A DNA stretch of 64,000 nt from Fragilaria crotonensis (Eukaryota > Bacillariophyta > Fragilariophyceae > Fragilariales > Fragilariaceae). Location of the stretch: positions 62,001 to 126,000 of the forward strand of contig JAKSYS010000070.1 in the NCBI GenBank assembly GCA_022925895.1, given 5' to 3'. Positions 21,801 through 31,885 of this stretch are shown here, piece after piece. The notes below the pieces were generated by a model. It made no database searches. It was not told the origin of the DNA and was given only the letters and a program-made list of their open reading frames with translations. Position numbers and translations under genes: made by a program. Position 1 is the first letter of the stretch, and every line of letters starts with the position of its first letter.

Positions 21801-24800
21801 TATTGTATGATTGCTACGAATCGAAGGCAGCGACAGCTCAATACTGCAACCCAGATTGGTCAAATCCAAACAAGGTCTCGATGATCGGCTTTGTCGACGA
21901 CAGTAACGGCCAAGTGAACTCGTTCTTTGAACCAGAAAACACCAATACTCTTCGCGCCATGGTTTATAAAGCGAAGCAAAATGCTATCGAATGGTCAACA
22001 CTTTTACAAGCAACAGGCGGAGCGCTAGAGTTGTCCAAATGTTCATACCATGTGATGTATTGGAAATTTTCGGCTCAAGGAGCACCGGTTCTCTCGAACA
22101 TTCAAACCGAGATACCACCACTGCAAATCATCGACCCTCTCACGGGCACGGTCCAAACCTTGGATTATCTTCCACCATCGGTTGCACATAAGACTCTCGG
22201 TCATTACAAAGAGCCTTGCGGATTACAGAAAACGCAATTCAGACAACTCAAACACAAAAGCGATACAATTACTGAATTCCTCTGGTCGACTCACTTTACT
22301 CGCGAGGAAGCGTGGACATATTACCGCTCTTGTTACATACCCGCCGTGGCATACCCGTTGACATCCTCCTTCCTTTCCAATTCCCAATTGAGAGCTATCC
22401 AAACTAGGGCAATGGCAATCATCACTGCAAAATGCGGGTTCAATCGCAACACAAAATCCGAAGTGCTGTATGGACCGAGAGATCTGGGAGGAGCGGAGTT
22501 TCGTCACCTCACTGTCCAACAAGGTATCTCACAAACCACCTATTTCCTTCGCCATTGGAGGACACAAACATCAGTGGGTAAACTTCTCCAATGCACGATG
22601 GCATGGCTACATCTCTCTGTAGGAATGTCTTTCTCGGTTCTCGAACGAGTAGAAGTCCCACTTCCCCACCTCGAATCGAAATGGATCAGAAGTCTTCGTA
22701 CTTTTCTTGCGTCCATCTCAGCATCACTTCACCTTGACAACCCACGCGTCCCACAGCCGCAGCGCGAACAGGACAGGCATTTGATGGATATGATTCTTCA
22801 GGCGAATCGATTCTCCCCTTCGGAAATAAGAAGATTGAACTACTGCCGACTTTACCTTCAGGCAGTCACATTGTCCGACATAGCGAAACCAAACGGACTG
22901 GAGCTCGACCCATGTTTTCTGCGCGGTACATCCTCGCTGTATAGCAGCCGCACACGATGGCACACCATAAATCAAGATCGCCCGTCCGAGAAAGAGTGGA
23001 AGTTATGGCAATCCGCAAATCGAATCTGGAGCGACTCCCGAGGACATCTTTTGCAACCTCTCGGAGCCTGGCTTCATCCTCTTTCAGATCATCGTTTCGA
23101 ATTTTTCGCGTACAAGTATCGCCGTTCTATGTTCATTCGCACAGAGACAGGATCGTACGCAGTCTTCAGACAAAATGGATCAAACCAGTATCGCCCATCA
23201 GCCACGTCAGGTCTTCGGAGATACGAACAGCTGCCTGAACGATCGCGACCAGTCGAAGTGGAAATGGGACCAAACGGAGTATGGTGCATAAAAGGCACTC
23301 CAGCAACCATCATCCAGATTCCCCACGTACCTCCTTCAGCGACAGCTACCTTCGATTTGTTTATTTCCACACTTGAACCATGGGAAACGGACCTATTGCG
23401 TCAAGTCTCCCTCACAGTGGACCCCTTTTCGCTTTGTCTCGACTTAACTCACGGTTTTAGAGCCGTCAGCGACGGGTCTGTTACAAAGGAGCAATATGGA
23501 TCCTACGGGTGGGTTTTAAGCTCGCGCACGAATGAACGAGTCGCATTTGGGATGGGCCCGGCACGAGGACGACGACCGCACTCATATAGAGCTGAAGCAT
23601 ATGGGCTCCTGTCTTTCCTTCGATTCTTAATTCGTGTCAAAGAATTTACAGGGATGCAGGAACAGTGGAAAGGAATTTTGGCGACCGATAGTCAAAGCGT
23701 CCTGGATACCCTGCAGATCGGGGATATTGATCCTCAAGAAGAGGAGGAACCGGTGGACCTCGATGAAGGGACAGTTGTGCTCGATTGTTTACGCCCCGAC
23801 TGGGACGTTCTAATCGAGATCCAATCCGCACTACAAGGACTACCACACGTCAAACTCCGACACGTCAAAGGGCACCAGGACAAGCAAAGGTCTTATCAAA
23901 ACCTTGATCTTCTCGGTCAGCTGAACGTCGATGCCGACGCACAGGCAGGAATGTACAACCTGGAATATGGAGCTCGACGCCCGTTCGTACTCATGTCTCC
24001 CTTAGCCCGAGCGCACTTACTCCTCCCAGATGGAACAGTAACTGGCAAATATTCATCCGTCTTACTTCACGAGGCATCCGCTAAACCCCTACTCAATTAC
24101 ATCCGCGAAAAGAACGCATGGACTGAATCAACTCTTCAATCAATCAATTGGGATGCGCACGCGACAGCGATAAACAGGACTTCAGTTCCTCATACTCATG
24201 TCGTCAAGCTTCTGCACGGCATTTTGCCCACCCATGCGCGAGCAAATAAATTCGATGGAGGTACACGTCAATGCATCCTTTGTGGATCGAATAACGAGGA
24301 TTATCTTCACATTCTCCGATGTGCACATACAACCCGAGTGGAGTGGCGCAATAAATTTCTGACAGGCATTCGAGATTTCTGTATCCGGTCCGATACTCAC
24401 CCTCTGTTGTGCGGCTTGATGATGGACGGTCTTCGACAATGGTTAAATTCGACGACCAAGGAGATTACCTTGTCACCGGAACAATACCATCCCACTCTGC
24501 GTAGTATTATATGTCAACAAAACAACATTGGTTGGAGTCAATTATTCTTGGGGAGATTTAGTACCGCCTGGAGCCAACATCAGCGTCGGTATTGCGAGAG
24601 TCAACAGGGCGCCGACGACAAGGACGGATGCAGTGCGGCATGGCAGGCAAATTTAATCTTATACGTTTGGGAAAGATGGTACACCCTCTGGAAGCAACGA
24701 AATCTGGAAGTTCATGGACATGATGAACGTACCAAAGCAGAAGCATCCAAACGCGAAGTGCGCTCCCAATTAACCGAGATTTATCGTCATCGCTCCATGT

Positions 24801-24982
24801 ATGAGGCGAACGTACAAAAACTACTGCACCGGGAGGTGGGAGACCATGAACAGCATTCTCTGGGAGTTGTTAAGAATTGGTTATCGATCAACGCTCCCAT
24901 CTTTAAGGAAAGTTACAGACGAGTCAAACAGCGCGCAACGAACGGTATGAGGTCCATCCGTGAGTATTTCAACGCACAGTAG
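18833..24982 (+). CDS. LINE ORF2: AP endonuclease, reverse transcriptase, RNase H, zinc knuckle
   Basis: The frame is open from 18686. Candidate ATGs are 18767 and 18833; the latter overlaps the ORF1 stop as ATGATTAG, giving 2049 aa. The endonuclease begins near 19260 (YSLNVNGLS, CCQEHN, ILVGDFNEVFG, then ATDHRAYYFDL). In the reverse transcriptase, motif A is NYDASACYDRI, motif B is GTGQGSGNSP and motif C is FVDD at 21890-21901, rather than the more common YADD. RNase H (about 23460-23990) retains the acidic set in AVSDGS, SYRAEAYG, ATDSQS and NVDADAQAG. A CCHC-type knuckle follows: CILCG...H-x4-C (about 24270-24320). All catalytic motifs are present with no stop, so this could be functional. 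Confidence 0.9.
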   Translation: MIRSDHHRNNTAKVNHTVAIDIDNNRVHNSLMDRLKALSEAATRQRRAESHEQNNDESSSTGGTAVRIDCTTPLEPPLLPSVRVTRDQRLLIAQTEWKKLLSQRSIQHRTYDTRQRILSAENQRDNNYWGDSLGEKGNNVTRVYSLNVNGLSIDRRGGRFGELCQVAQEVQADIICCQEHNLDTTKSNVRSVLYDTARQHWSRSRIISATTPIPFETNYKPGGTMMVAIGDMTGRIIAQSHDKWGRWTSQTFRGTGNTNLTVISAYQVVSDNPHTGLTTATAQQQSLLTQSNDSLSPRKAFKRDLRQFLQERISQGEELILVGDFNEVFGSDIDGMSQIAAELHLLNMMQTRHQHKPPATYSRGRKCLDYGLATQRVANALLSCGYEAFNERFATDHRAYYFDLDNDKLFGNMTQKLAPHSQRTLKSNNIEQVTQYIKLKYDYLMQRNAQRRSDQLSLPGDRHAFAERLDSDVLKASLDAEKNTKQFREPAWSVALSQARLRKVILKKWMTMHRTGLDHSRIITKHITSGNLDIQLPTSMQQCKQKLRETQAEIDKLVVDSYRQRDQERDERIQELDRSMLKADKKHATLLRRLKRNEKVKRVTEKIKAAKEKGQRQGVTRLEIPRPPATDPKTCTDWQTIDIPSEIVENLQRRNRQHFGQAHGTPFTVDPLAEDLGFCGDSPNAELILDGNYQLDGHQESVRMLLQHLKQTHEIASLQTYPTVSLEEFQGKLRAWRESTTTSPSGMHLGHYKALFAKHKYSNVPPLDPSARLDDEKTEEHKRQLALKAEYDYMQQFLANLHLSLLNYALERGYSFRRWQNIANTILFKDPGSVKIHRTRVIHIYEADFNLMLGIKWRVALYQSEALNQLNDGQYGSRPRRNAVDPVMIEELQFEISRLSRRMFLQTNYDASACYDRIIPNLAMIASRRFGVAKSATQSNGNTLLNAKYHVRTELGLSDSSYSHSPEMPIYGTGQGSGNSPMIWCFMSSILYDCYESKAATAQYCNPDWSNPNKVSMIGFVDDSNGQVNSFFEPENTNTLRAMVYKAKQNAIEWSTLLQATGGALELSKCSYHVMYWKFSAQGAPVLSNIQTEIPPLQIIDPLTGTVQTLDYLPPSVAHKTLGHYKEPCGLQKTQFRQLKHKSDTITEFLWSTHFTREEAWTYYRSCYIPAVAYPLTSSFLSNSQLRAIQTRAMAIITAKCGFNRNTKSEVLYGPRDLGGAEFRHLTVQQGISQTTYFLRHWRTQTSVGKLLQCTMAWLHLSVGMSFSVLERVEVPLPHLESKWIRSLRTFLASISASLHLDNPRVPQPQREQDRHLMDMILQANRFSPSEIRRLNYCRLYLQAVTLSDIAKPNGLELDPCFLRGTSSLYSSRTRWHTINQDRPSEKEWKLWQSANRIWSDSRGHLLQPLGAWLHPLSDHRFEFFAYKYRRSMFIRTETGSYAVFRQNGSNQYRPSATSGLRRYEQLPERSRPVEVEMGPNGVWCIKGTPATIIQIPHVPPSATATFDLFISTLEPWETDLLRQVSLTVDPFSLCLDLTHGFRAVSDGSVTKEQYGSYGWVLSSRTNERVAFGMGPARGRRPHSYRAEAYGLLSFLRFLIRVKEFTGMQEQWKGILATDSQSVLDTLQIGDIDPQEEEEPVDLDEGTVVLDCLRPDWDVLIEIQSALQGLPHVKLRHVKGHQDKQRSYQNLDLLGQLNVDADAQAGMYNLEYGARRPFVLMSPLARAHLLLPDGTVTGKYSSVLLHEASAKPLLNYIREKNAWTESTLQSINWDAHATAINRTSVPHTHVVKLLHGILPTHARANKFDGGTRQCILCGSNNEDYLHILRCAHTTRVEWRNKFLTGIRDFCIRSDTHPLLCGLMMDGLRQWLNSTTKEITLSPEQYHPTLRSIICQQNNIGWSQLFLGRFSTAWSQHQRRYCESQQGADDKDGCSAAWQANLILYVWERWYTLWKQRNLEVHGHDERTKAEASKREVRSQLTEIYRHRSMYEANVQKLLHREVGDHEQHSLGVVKNWLSINAPIFKESYRRVKQRATNGMRSIREYFNAQ

Positions 24983-25106
24983 ATCCAATACCCGGAATCA
25001 CAGCGACGATAGCTACTGCACATCCCAGTGCAGTGCCTATCCGTGTGAGTCGACTGCTTTTCGTCTTGGGCAAAGCGGCAGCACGTAAATTAGATTTCTA
25101 GTTTTT

Positions 25107-25127
25107 TATGAACAGCAATGGCTGAAT
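25107..25127 (+). repeat. Right target-site duplication of the LINE
   Basis: Pairs with 17044-17064. The first 16 bases are identical. It follows directly on the T-rich 3' end of the element. Confidence 0.85.
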
Positions 25128-26323
25128 GAAAATACTTTCCCTGAAGATGAGATTATGTTAGACCATACTACTGTAATGATACTTCTACAAATGCCAAGAA
25201 TAATATGTGGGTCATTATGGCAGCAGTAACATCTTGGCTGGAACCAGCACATTAATGATAGATGAGATGCTATTGAGCCTGCAATTGAGGGAGCAAATGA
25301 GGATGCTATCAATCCACCGACAGAAATAGCAAGGGTGTTGATCCCGATGACCCTCCACCTCATCAATTGCTCTCACACCATGGCTGCCCAGCATGAGACC
25401 CTGAGGATGTTTCAAAACAATCTTGGCTAGCTAGTACCTTGAATCAGAGCCTTACCAACAAAGATGCCAAAATGATGCAACTAGCAAGAGGGACACAGAC
25501 ATTTTAGGTGCATTCAATCTAATGGGGGAATCCAGTGAAGAATTTGCAGATACAAGGTATCTTGGAAACAAGTAAAGCTGCCAGCCAACTGTGGTTCATT
25601 TTTTCTAACATGAATAAGCCACCCACAGATGTGCAGGGCATTGATGCATATCATGATGACTCTTCCTACTCCTCAGCAGCAAGTGCCAGTGCACTACATG
25701 ATGTAATAAGAGAGTAGCAATGAGTTCAACAAGCATATGAATTGGCCATTATTAGGTAGGCAGTGCAATGATCCAGTACAGTACCACATGCACAGTACAC
25801 AGTACGGACGTGGTCTGTCCGTCATCGGAGGTGGTAAATCCAGAATAATGCCCATATCATACTACCGAGAGTGCCCATACTATTTTGCCCATAATATCGC
25901 GACTAGACTGTAGTCGCATGTCACATTTGCCATAGTACATACAGTACTGGAGTACAGTACTCCGAGGAACTGGTCGCGCACCACCATCCACCACATACGG
26001 CACCATACACCATTCGCATTAGCGCAATACCCTGAGGTGCACGTACCGTACTAGGTACTGTACCAGGTATACTAGCACCTTACACCCATATGTTCTGCGT
26101 ACGGTCAACGTGGTTCAATTTATCATACTCGGTCTAAAAGTAACAGTACGGAGTACATGTACGGGAGTCTCTACTTCCTTGTTTGTCATATTCCGAATTC
26201 CGAATACTTGTACCGGAGTACTGGAGTACTCTACTGATACCAGCTGCATCTTACAGCACTGTGATCCATCAAGTTGTCCGCGATCTCAGGGTAATCACTC
26301 GTTTTCAGACGTCTGATTTCAAG
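25128..26323. other. Spacer between the LINE and the JmjC gene
   Basis: 25128-25740 has degenerate short frames without a recognisable family. 25780-26300 is GTAC-rich and carries CCCATAATATCGCGAC at about 25891, shared in inverted form with about 16756-16771. The last few hundred bases must include the promoter of the gene starting at 26324; no element was isolated. Confidence 0.45.
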
Positions 26324-28179
26324 ATGTCAATGCTTCGGTTGCTGGTCGCACTCCTTTGGACAACCGCTGCCGCCGGTTTCGCCACCCCCAGTGCCACCCG
26401 AAGATCATGTGTTCCCTTTTACGCCACAATCGATGATACAAAGGTCGCGAATACCGATGCGTTACTTGAATGCATGTCGACTTCACCGGACCCCCAAGAG
26501 TGGGCCGACATGTTCGGGTTCGGCGCATCCGAACGGGCATTCTATGCTCTTTTTGAAGGTATCAAGAAGAACATTCCCATCGGATTGAGAGGTAAACCTT
26601 TCGTGTTGCGAGGGGATCAAGTCCAGAAAGCCGTCGGCGCGTCCTTCGGTGGATTCTTTAACTATCAAGACCTCGAACAGGCAGTCAACGATGATTTTCT
26701 TGACGCGGGAAGAGGAACAACCGACAACAGAAAGGGTTGGAAGGTGAGTATTCTTGAGTTGCTTGGATCTTTGCACTTTATCCAGTGAACCAACACTTAT
26801 TTCATTTACAAAAGATGGCCACTGTTTCCAATCCTCGAGGACAAACCTTCGAAGAAGCTCGCCTTACTTTTCAGGATGTTCAAGCGGCTCTCGAGAAGGG
26901 CACGGTCATCTTCAACTCTGCCGGTGCGCACATTCCTAAATTAGCTGGTCCATCTTTGGCATGCACTGATGCAACTTCCCTTCCAAATGCCCTTAATGTG
27001 TATGTGACCTCACCTCAAAAGCGCACCTCGGCGCCGCCACACACTGACAAACAAGACGTCGTGGTGGTGCAAACATCTGGGAAGAAGCACTGGAAGGTGT
27101 ACTCCCCTCCTGACCCTTTTCAGAAGCCGGCAGCTGATATGTTTGCTCGAGGGAAAGGGGACGACAATTTACCCCTGTATGCGATAGAATCAGAATTCGG
27201 ATGTGAACTACTCCTGGAGACTACGTTGAACGATGGAGATGTCTTGTTCATTCCAGCTGCATTCCCGCACACAACCGATACAGCCGATACCGGACTGGAC
27301 GATACATCAATTCATCTCACATTTGGGCTCGACACGCATATCTGGGGCTTGGATTATGTGAGTGTCCGACGTTGGGCATTGAGGCGAGCTCAGGTGAGAG
27401 ACACCAAGCTAGGACAGAATGACGAGAAAGACAATCACTATGTGGGCGCAGTGAACCAGCTTCCCAGAGAACTGCTCCTTAAAATAATGGATGCTCTACC
27501 CATGGGGTTCTTGGACGACACAGCAGGTGAAGCGGAAGTTGACCGCGTATGCGCGGAACTGGAGCGAATCGCAACGGCCGTGGACGATTCAACTGCATCG
27601 AAAGTGGGTAGTGACGTTTGGAAAGAAACCACGGAGAGAATTCAACAACATGGAAAGGAATTGCTGGAGATTCACCGCGATATGTATTTGGCTGCTGTTG
27701 AAGAGGGCAGAAATCGAGAGGCCGAGAAGTTGATGACGGCTCATCTCCATGACGTCCACCGAAAGGGTCTCACTCCGGAGCAGATGCAGCGGTTGAGTGT
27801 CTTCAGAGTCAAGAGATTTTTCGACAAGATTGAGGTTAGCAGCAAGTCGTTATTTGATTGGTCATATGCAGGAAAGCCGTCTGATGCTGTTGATGCGGAG
27901 ACGATTCTTCCTGACAACTGGGCTTTCACGTTACCGGTGAATGTTGGGGATGTTGTTGACGCAGACTTGGGAGGTGCCTACTTCCCTGCGACGGTGACTC
28001 GCGCATCTGGCAACACGTTCGATGTGCTATTTTTTGATGGCGACAGGGATGAAGGACTGGATCGCAGCCAGATCAAGCTTCTCAAACCGCCATCTGTGCA
28101 GGTCGATGTCGATACCTCCGCCATGACGCCAAAGCAGTTGAAAAGATGGAGAAAGGAACAGGAGAAGAATAACAAGTAG
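26324..28179 (+). CDS. JmjC/cupin-type 2OG-Fe(II) oxygenase with Tudor-like tail, probable plastid precursor
   Basis: Exons are 26324-26743 and 26815-28179. The 71-nt intron (GTGAGT...AAAG) is phase 0 and the product is 594 aa. The iron site is visible as His-Thr-Asp at about 216-218 (PPHTDKQD) and a second His at about 292 (GDVLFIPAAFPHTTDT), with KKHWKVYSP after the first strand. This is the cupin_4/ribosomal-oxygenase layout (YcfD, MINA53, NO66), whose members hydroxylate ribosomal proteins. The start is a hydrophobic signal (MLRLLVALLWTTAAAG) with Phe directly after a likely cleavage point (AAAG|FATPS), resembling the diatom ASAFAP plastid motif. Near the C-terminus, VGDVVDADLGGAYFPATVTR followed by FDVLFFDGDRDEGL looks like a Tudor/SH3-type barrel. 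The substrate is unknown. It converges on the next gene with 33 bp between stop codons. Confidence 0.85.
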
Positions 28180-28212
28180 GACGTAGGACTGCAAAAGCCA
28201 TCATTCTCTGAA

Positions 28213-31159
28213 CTAGAGGTTACTTTTCACGACAGATGGCTCAAACATGGACTCTTCTGGAAAGCTGTTGCTTTCCAAGTCGTGCAATCGCTGCCTAGCG
28301 AGAATCAACCTTTGACTCGTCGTCGCATCCACTACTGGCCGTATCTCTGTCACTTTCACGGTTTGCACCGCCGTTTCCGGTCGTTTGCGCTCCGGTATCG
28401 AAATAGATTCCCTGTCTCCCGTCTCAAGCTTCTTCGCGGTTATCTTGAGCAACTGGGTTGTGAGACGATTGCCTGCCTTCACGACACCACTTCGTCTTTC
28501 CCACACTTTTCGACCTATCAGAGTCGCGAGTTCGACGGCTTCTTCTCCAGTCACCGTGGATAGATCCAGCACCGGGTTATTCGACTGTCGTATCTGCGAT
28601 TGCATCAAACTCATCAATTTCTGGGTCGTTTCAATAGTCTCGGTGTCCATTTTGGTCATCCGTACCAATGGGCTTGTCCTCCAAACTCCGAGAGGGTCAA
28701 TTAAGGTTCCGAGGACGGTTCGCCCAGTGGGAAGAGTGCCAGACGCGCCCAGCACTTCAGTCCAGAAAGAACGAGATCCGGCACCGATGATTTTTGCAAC
28801 CTGCTCGATGATGATTGATTGGAGAGGAGTCGCTTCTTCGGCGAAGATCAGGTCAAGAACTTGTTCAGCATAGGCTTCCAACAGTTGGGTTCTGGTGAGG
28901 TTCTCCTGTCCAAGCAAAGCGCCGGAGGAAGACGTTGTGTAGCTGGCAAATCCCTCCACGAGTTGTTCCACTCGTTTGTAATCCACAAGCCGAGTATCGA
29001 TGTTGTGTTTCTCAGGACCAAAAATAAATGTGTTCAGCGCCGCACCAGTTCTCACATTCTTGTCAGTGAGGAGGCGCTTCGACACATACGGCAAACACTC
29101 ATTAATGATCGAGTATTTGGGATCGTTGCTAAGACCGATGCCCTCCAAAACAGAGAAACATTTAGCAATGTATGCAAAATAGGGAGGAATTTGGAAGAGG
29201 TTTCCCTTCGCGGCAGTCAAATCTTGGAGTTGGGCAACCACCTTGTTCACATTTATTGCTGCAGCTCCGCCGCCGCTAGTCCAAGCACCATAGATATCCG
29301 CTAGTACTTCCACGATCCCGCTGTCGTCAATTAAATCGGCCTTGTCCTTGGGGATGAATCCTAATAACAGCAAATCGCGAGGGATTTCTTCGTAGTCGCG
29401 AGAAGTCAGGTGCGCCATGTGAGTGATGAGTGTCAATTGAAGGTCATTATCCAGTTTGGTCACCATTCCCCAGTCCAATATACACAATCGCCCATCCGGA
29501 GTTCGAAGCAGATTACCCGGGTGAGGGTCGCTGATGAAAGTCGTAGGAAAAAAAAAGGTAAGCAGGTCATAACAAAGCGTGACATTCTTTCCAAAGCAGC
29601 TGCCTACCTGTGAAGAGTCCCAAGTTCCAGCATCATGGTCAAATATGTATTCATAGCAATCGAACAGACGACAGTCACATCAGCCTGATTCGATCGATCA
29701 AGTCGTTCCCCATCCACCCATTCCGTGGTAAGCACCTTTCGAGTGGAAAGCTCTTCCACAATAGGAGGCGCGAACACAACGTCCTTGAGCTCGGTCTGTT
29801 CAATACCCCTCATAAACTCTTGCGCGTTTCTCGCCTCGGACACATAGTCCAGTTCGTCAACGAACCCGGTTCCCCAAGTATCGACAACTCCCACAATGTC
29901 TGTATTCAAGTTGAAGAGGCCCTTGACAATCGGCGCCAATTCTCTCAAAATATGCATATCTAGCGCAATTTGTCCATCAATGTTGGGTCGCAAAACCTTG
30001 ATGGCAACTTGTTTGCCGGTGGCCTTCAAGGTAGCCTTGTACACCTGTCCCAAGGAAGCGGCCGCTACGGGCTCGGAGGAAATGTCACTCAAAATCGAGT
30101 CGATGGACGTGACGCCCCATTCGTCTTGCATAAGTTTGCGGGCAATGGCAGTATCAAAAGGTGGCACTTGATCTTGCAGTGTCGTCAATCCCCGAACGTA
30201 AGCGGGTGAAAGGAGGTCAGTTCGAATGGAGAGGGATTGACCAATCTTGATAAACGAGGGTCCCAGTGTGGTCAAGAGTTGTGCTAATTCCACAGCACGA
30301 ATATCGGCATTCTTTGTCAACTCGTCACTGGAATTGGTGACAGTGACAGTGACAACGGCGGGGGTTAGAAAGCTGAAGCATTGAAGGACAACAATCGCAT
30401 ACTCAATCATTTGGGACAGGCAACAAAAGCGGTTACTTACTTGATTGAATCTCTGAGAAGTTTTAAACCGAATCCTAGACTGGCTGTTGCAATCTCCAGC
30501 CCTCGTCTTAGGACCATGGGGAATTGTCGATCAAAGTAGGCACGAGCAGCAGCCGCGTCGTATCGCTTGAGCGGATATGGATTGGTCGGTGCAGGTGCCT
30601 TCGCGAGGGACAAGAACGACGAGACGATGGTGTAGGTAAGAACGGAAGATATGAGGAGTGTCACAGTCGGAGGTGTCGATTGGAGTCCTGGAAGAATTGT
30701 TTCTGGAAGTCGTTGTAGAGTTTGCGTCACAGCATCGAATGCAGGTCGCAGGGTAGGGTATTGCACGAGGAGATTCTGCAATGCCTCCGTCACTACGCTC
30801 GTAGCTTGATGAAGCTTGTCCATCACAACAGGGTCCAATTTATCAGCCACCTGTGCAAGCTCGGTTGCTAAATGTTGAATTTCAGTTGCTGATTGTGTGA
30901 CGGCGTCAAGACCTTGACGAAGAGTGGACTGGAATGTATCTTCCAGTCTCTGATTGATTGAATCCAAGAATTGAACGACATCCACTAGCCGTTCTTCAAC
31001 AATCGTAGGAGTCTGAGGCGGGAGCGCATGCAATGAGGAAGACTTGCTTGACCATCCGCTGGATCCTGTTTTTCGATTCAGTGTTGTTGTTGACGGGCAC
31101 GGGAGAAAGGCCAACGACGAGGGCACCCAGAGGATGAGAATACACTTGGTCAATCTCAT
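28213..31159 (-). CDS. ABC1/ADCK (UbiB-family) atypical kinase, probable plastid precursor
   Basis: Three exons: 31159-30441, 30327-29608 and 29530-28213. The introns (113 and 77 nt) both have GT-AG ends and restore codons in frame, giving 918 aa. Family signatures follow in order: FIKIGQSLS (about 265), the Ala-rich loop AAASLGQVYKA (about 328), the VAIK lysine (about 350), DPHPGN (481) created by the second splice, and LDWG (about 499) in place of DFG. The N-terminus is a signal peptide with SSLAFLP, an ASAFAP-like plastid motif, then about 200 residues of helical leader with a hydrophobic segment near 172-195 (VTLLISSVLTYTIVSSFLSL). ABC1 kinases regulate quinone and lipid metabolism in plastids and mitochondria. 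The TTG upstream of 31159 is not needed. It ends 33 bp from the convergent oxygenase gene. Confidence 0.9.
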
Positions 31160-31885
31160 CTTATGCAATTTGTGATGACTCGGTTTGGACTAACTATAGT
31201 ATTCTATGTTTGTTGCGAAACAGACTCAACTGAGTGACGATCTCGCAACCCGATCATCGTCATCTACTACGTGAACTTGCTCATTCTCTTGCACGCACCA
31301 CCGGGTGACGTGGTCGAGCTGTCTGTAGTCTGTAGGCTGTAGGCTGTATGATAGGCCCGCTCCGAGTAATGTACATACATGTTGCGCCGATGGACGTAAG
31401 TGCCAGTACGATACCTGGGTACTGGTACTTCAGTCTTCAGTAGAGGAGCAACTGGGAGGTGCACCATTCGAGATTCGAGAGTACTCGTGCCACGTACTAC
31501 TTACTGTACACTGTACCTATTTCAAGTACCAGGCTACCAGGTACAGCTGTACTGTACAATGTACAGTCTACAGTTGCAGGTGGCAGTACCCCTGTTACGA
31601 TCCTGACGGTGCGTACCTATACTCCAGTATTGCAAAGTGCAAACTACTGTGAAGCTCTACTCCGATCTCCGAGTACGCTCTAACCTATAACAGTAGCGTA
31701 GCCAACGAGGTAGCTACTAGACACTACCGTAGTACTCCGACGCTAAATAGCACTACAACACTGGAGTGCAAGTACCTCAATATTATGCTATCTATAATAC
31801 GTGGCGTTGCACAGTAGTGTACGTGAATACCGCGCACAAGTACATATGGTAGATCATCGTATCGTAGTGTCCCAACTGTCCCTCC
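31160..31885. other. GTAC-rich spacer
   Basis: No gene. Very dense in GTAC and in near-palindromic phrases such as CAGCTGTACTGTACAATGTACAG (split by mismatches). It lies upstream of the kinase gene and downstream of the transporter gene. Confidence 0.5.

Larger units (their letters stand above)
17044..25127 (+). mobile_element. Full-length non-LTR retrotransposon (LINE), about 8.0 kb
   Basis: The body lies at about 17065-25106 between a 16-21-bp direct repeat, as expected of target-primed reverse transcription. It has an 81-nt 5' leader, ORF1 (17146-18840), ORF2 (to 24982) and a 124-nt 3' tail ending TTTCTAGTTTTTT. Both ORFs are open throughout. ORF2 has an AP-type endonuclease, reverse transcriptase and RNase H, an arrangement typical of the I-like groups; the exact clade is unresolved. 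The near-identical target duplications and open frames point to a young insertion that may still be competent. Confidence 0.9.
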
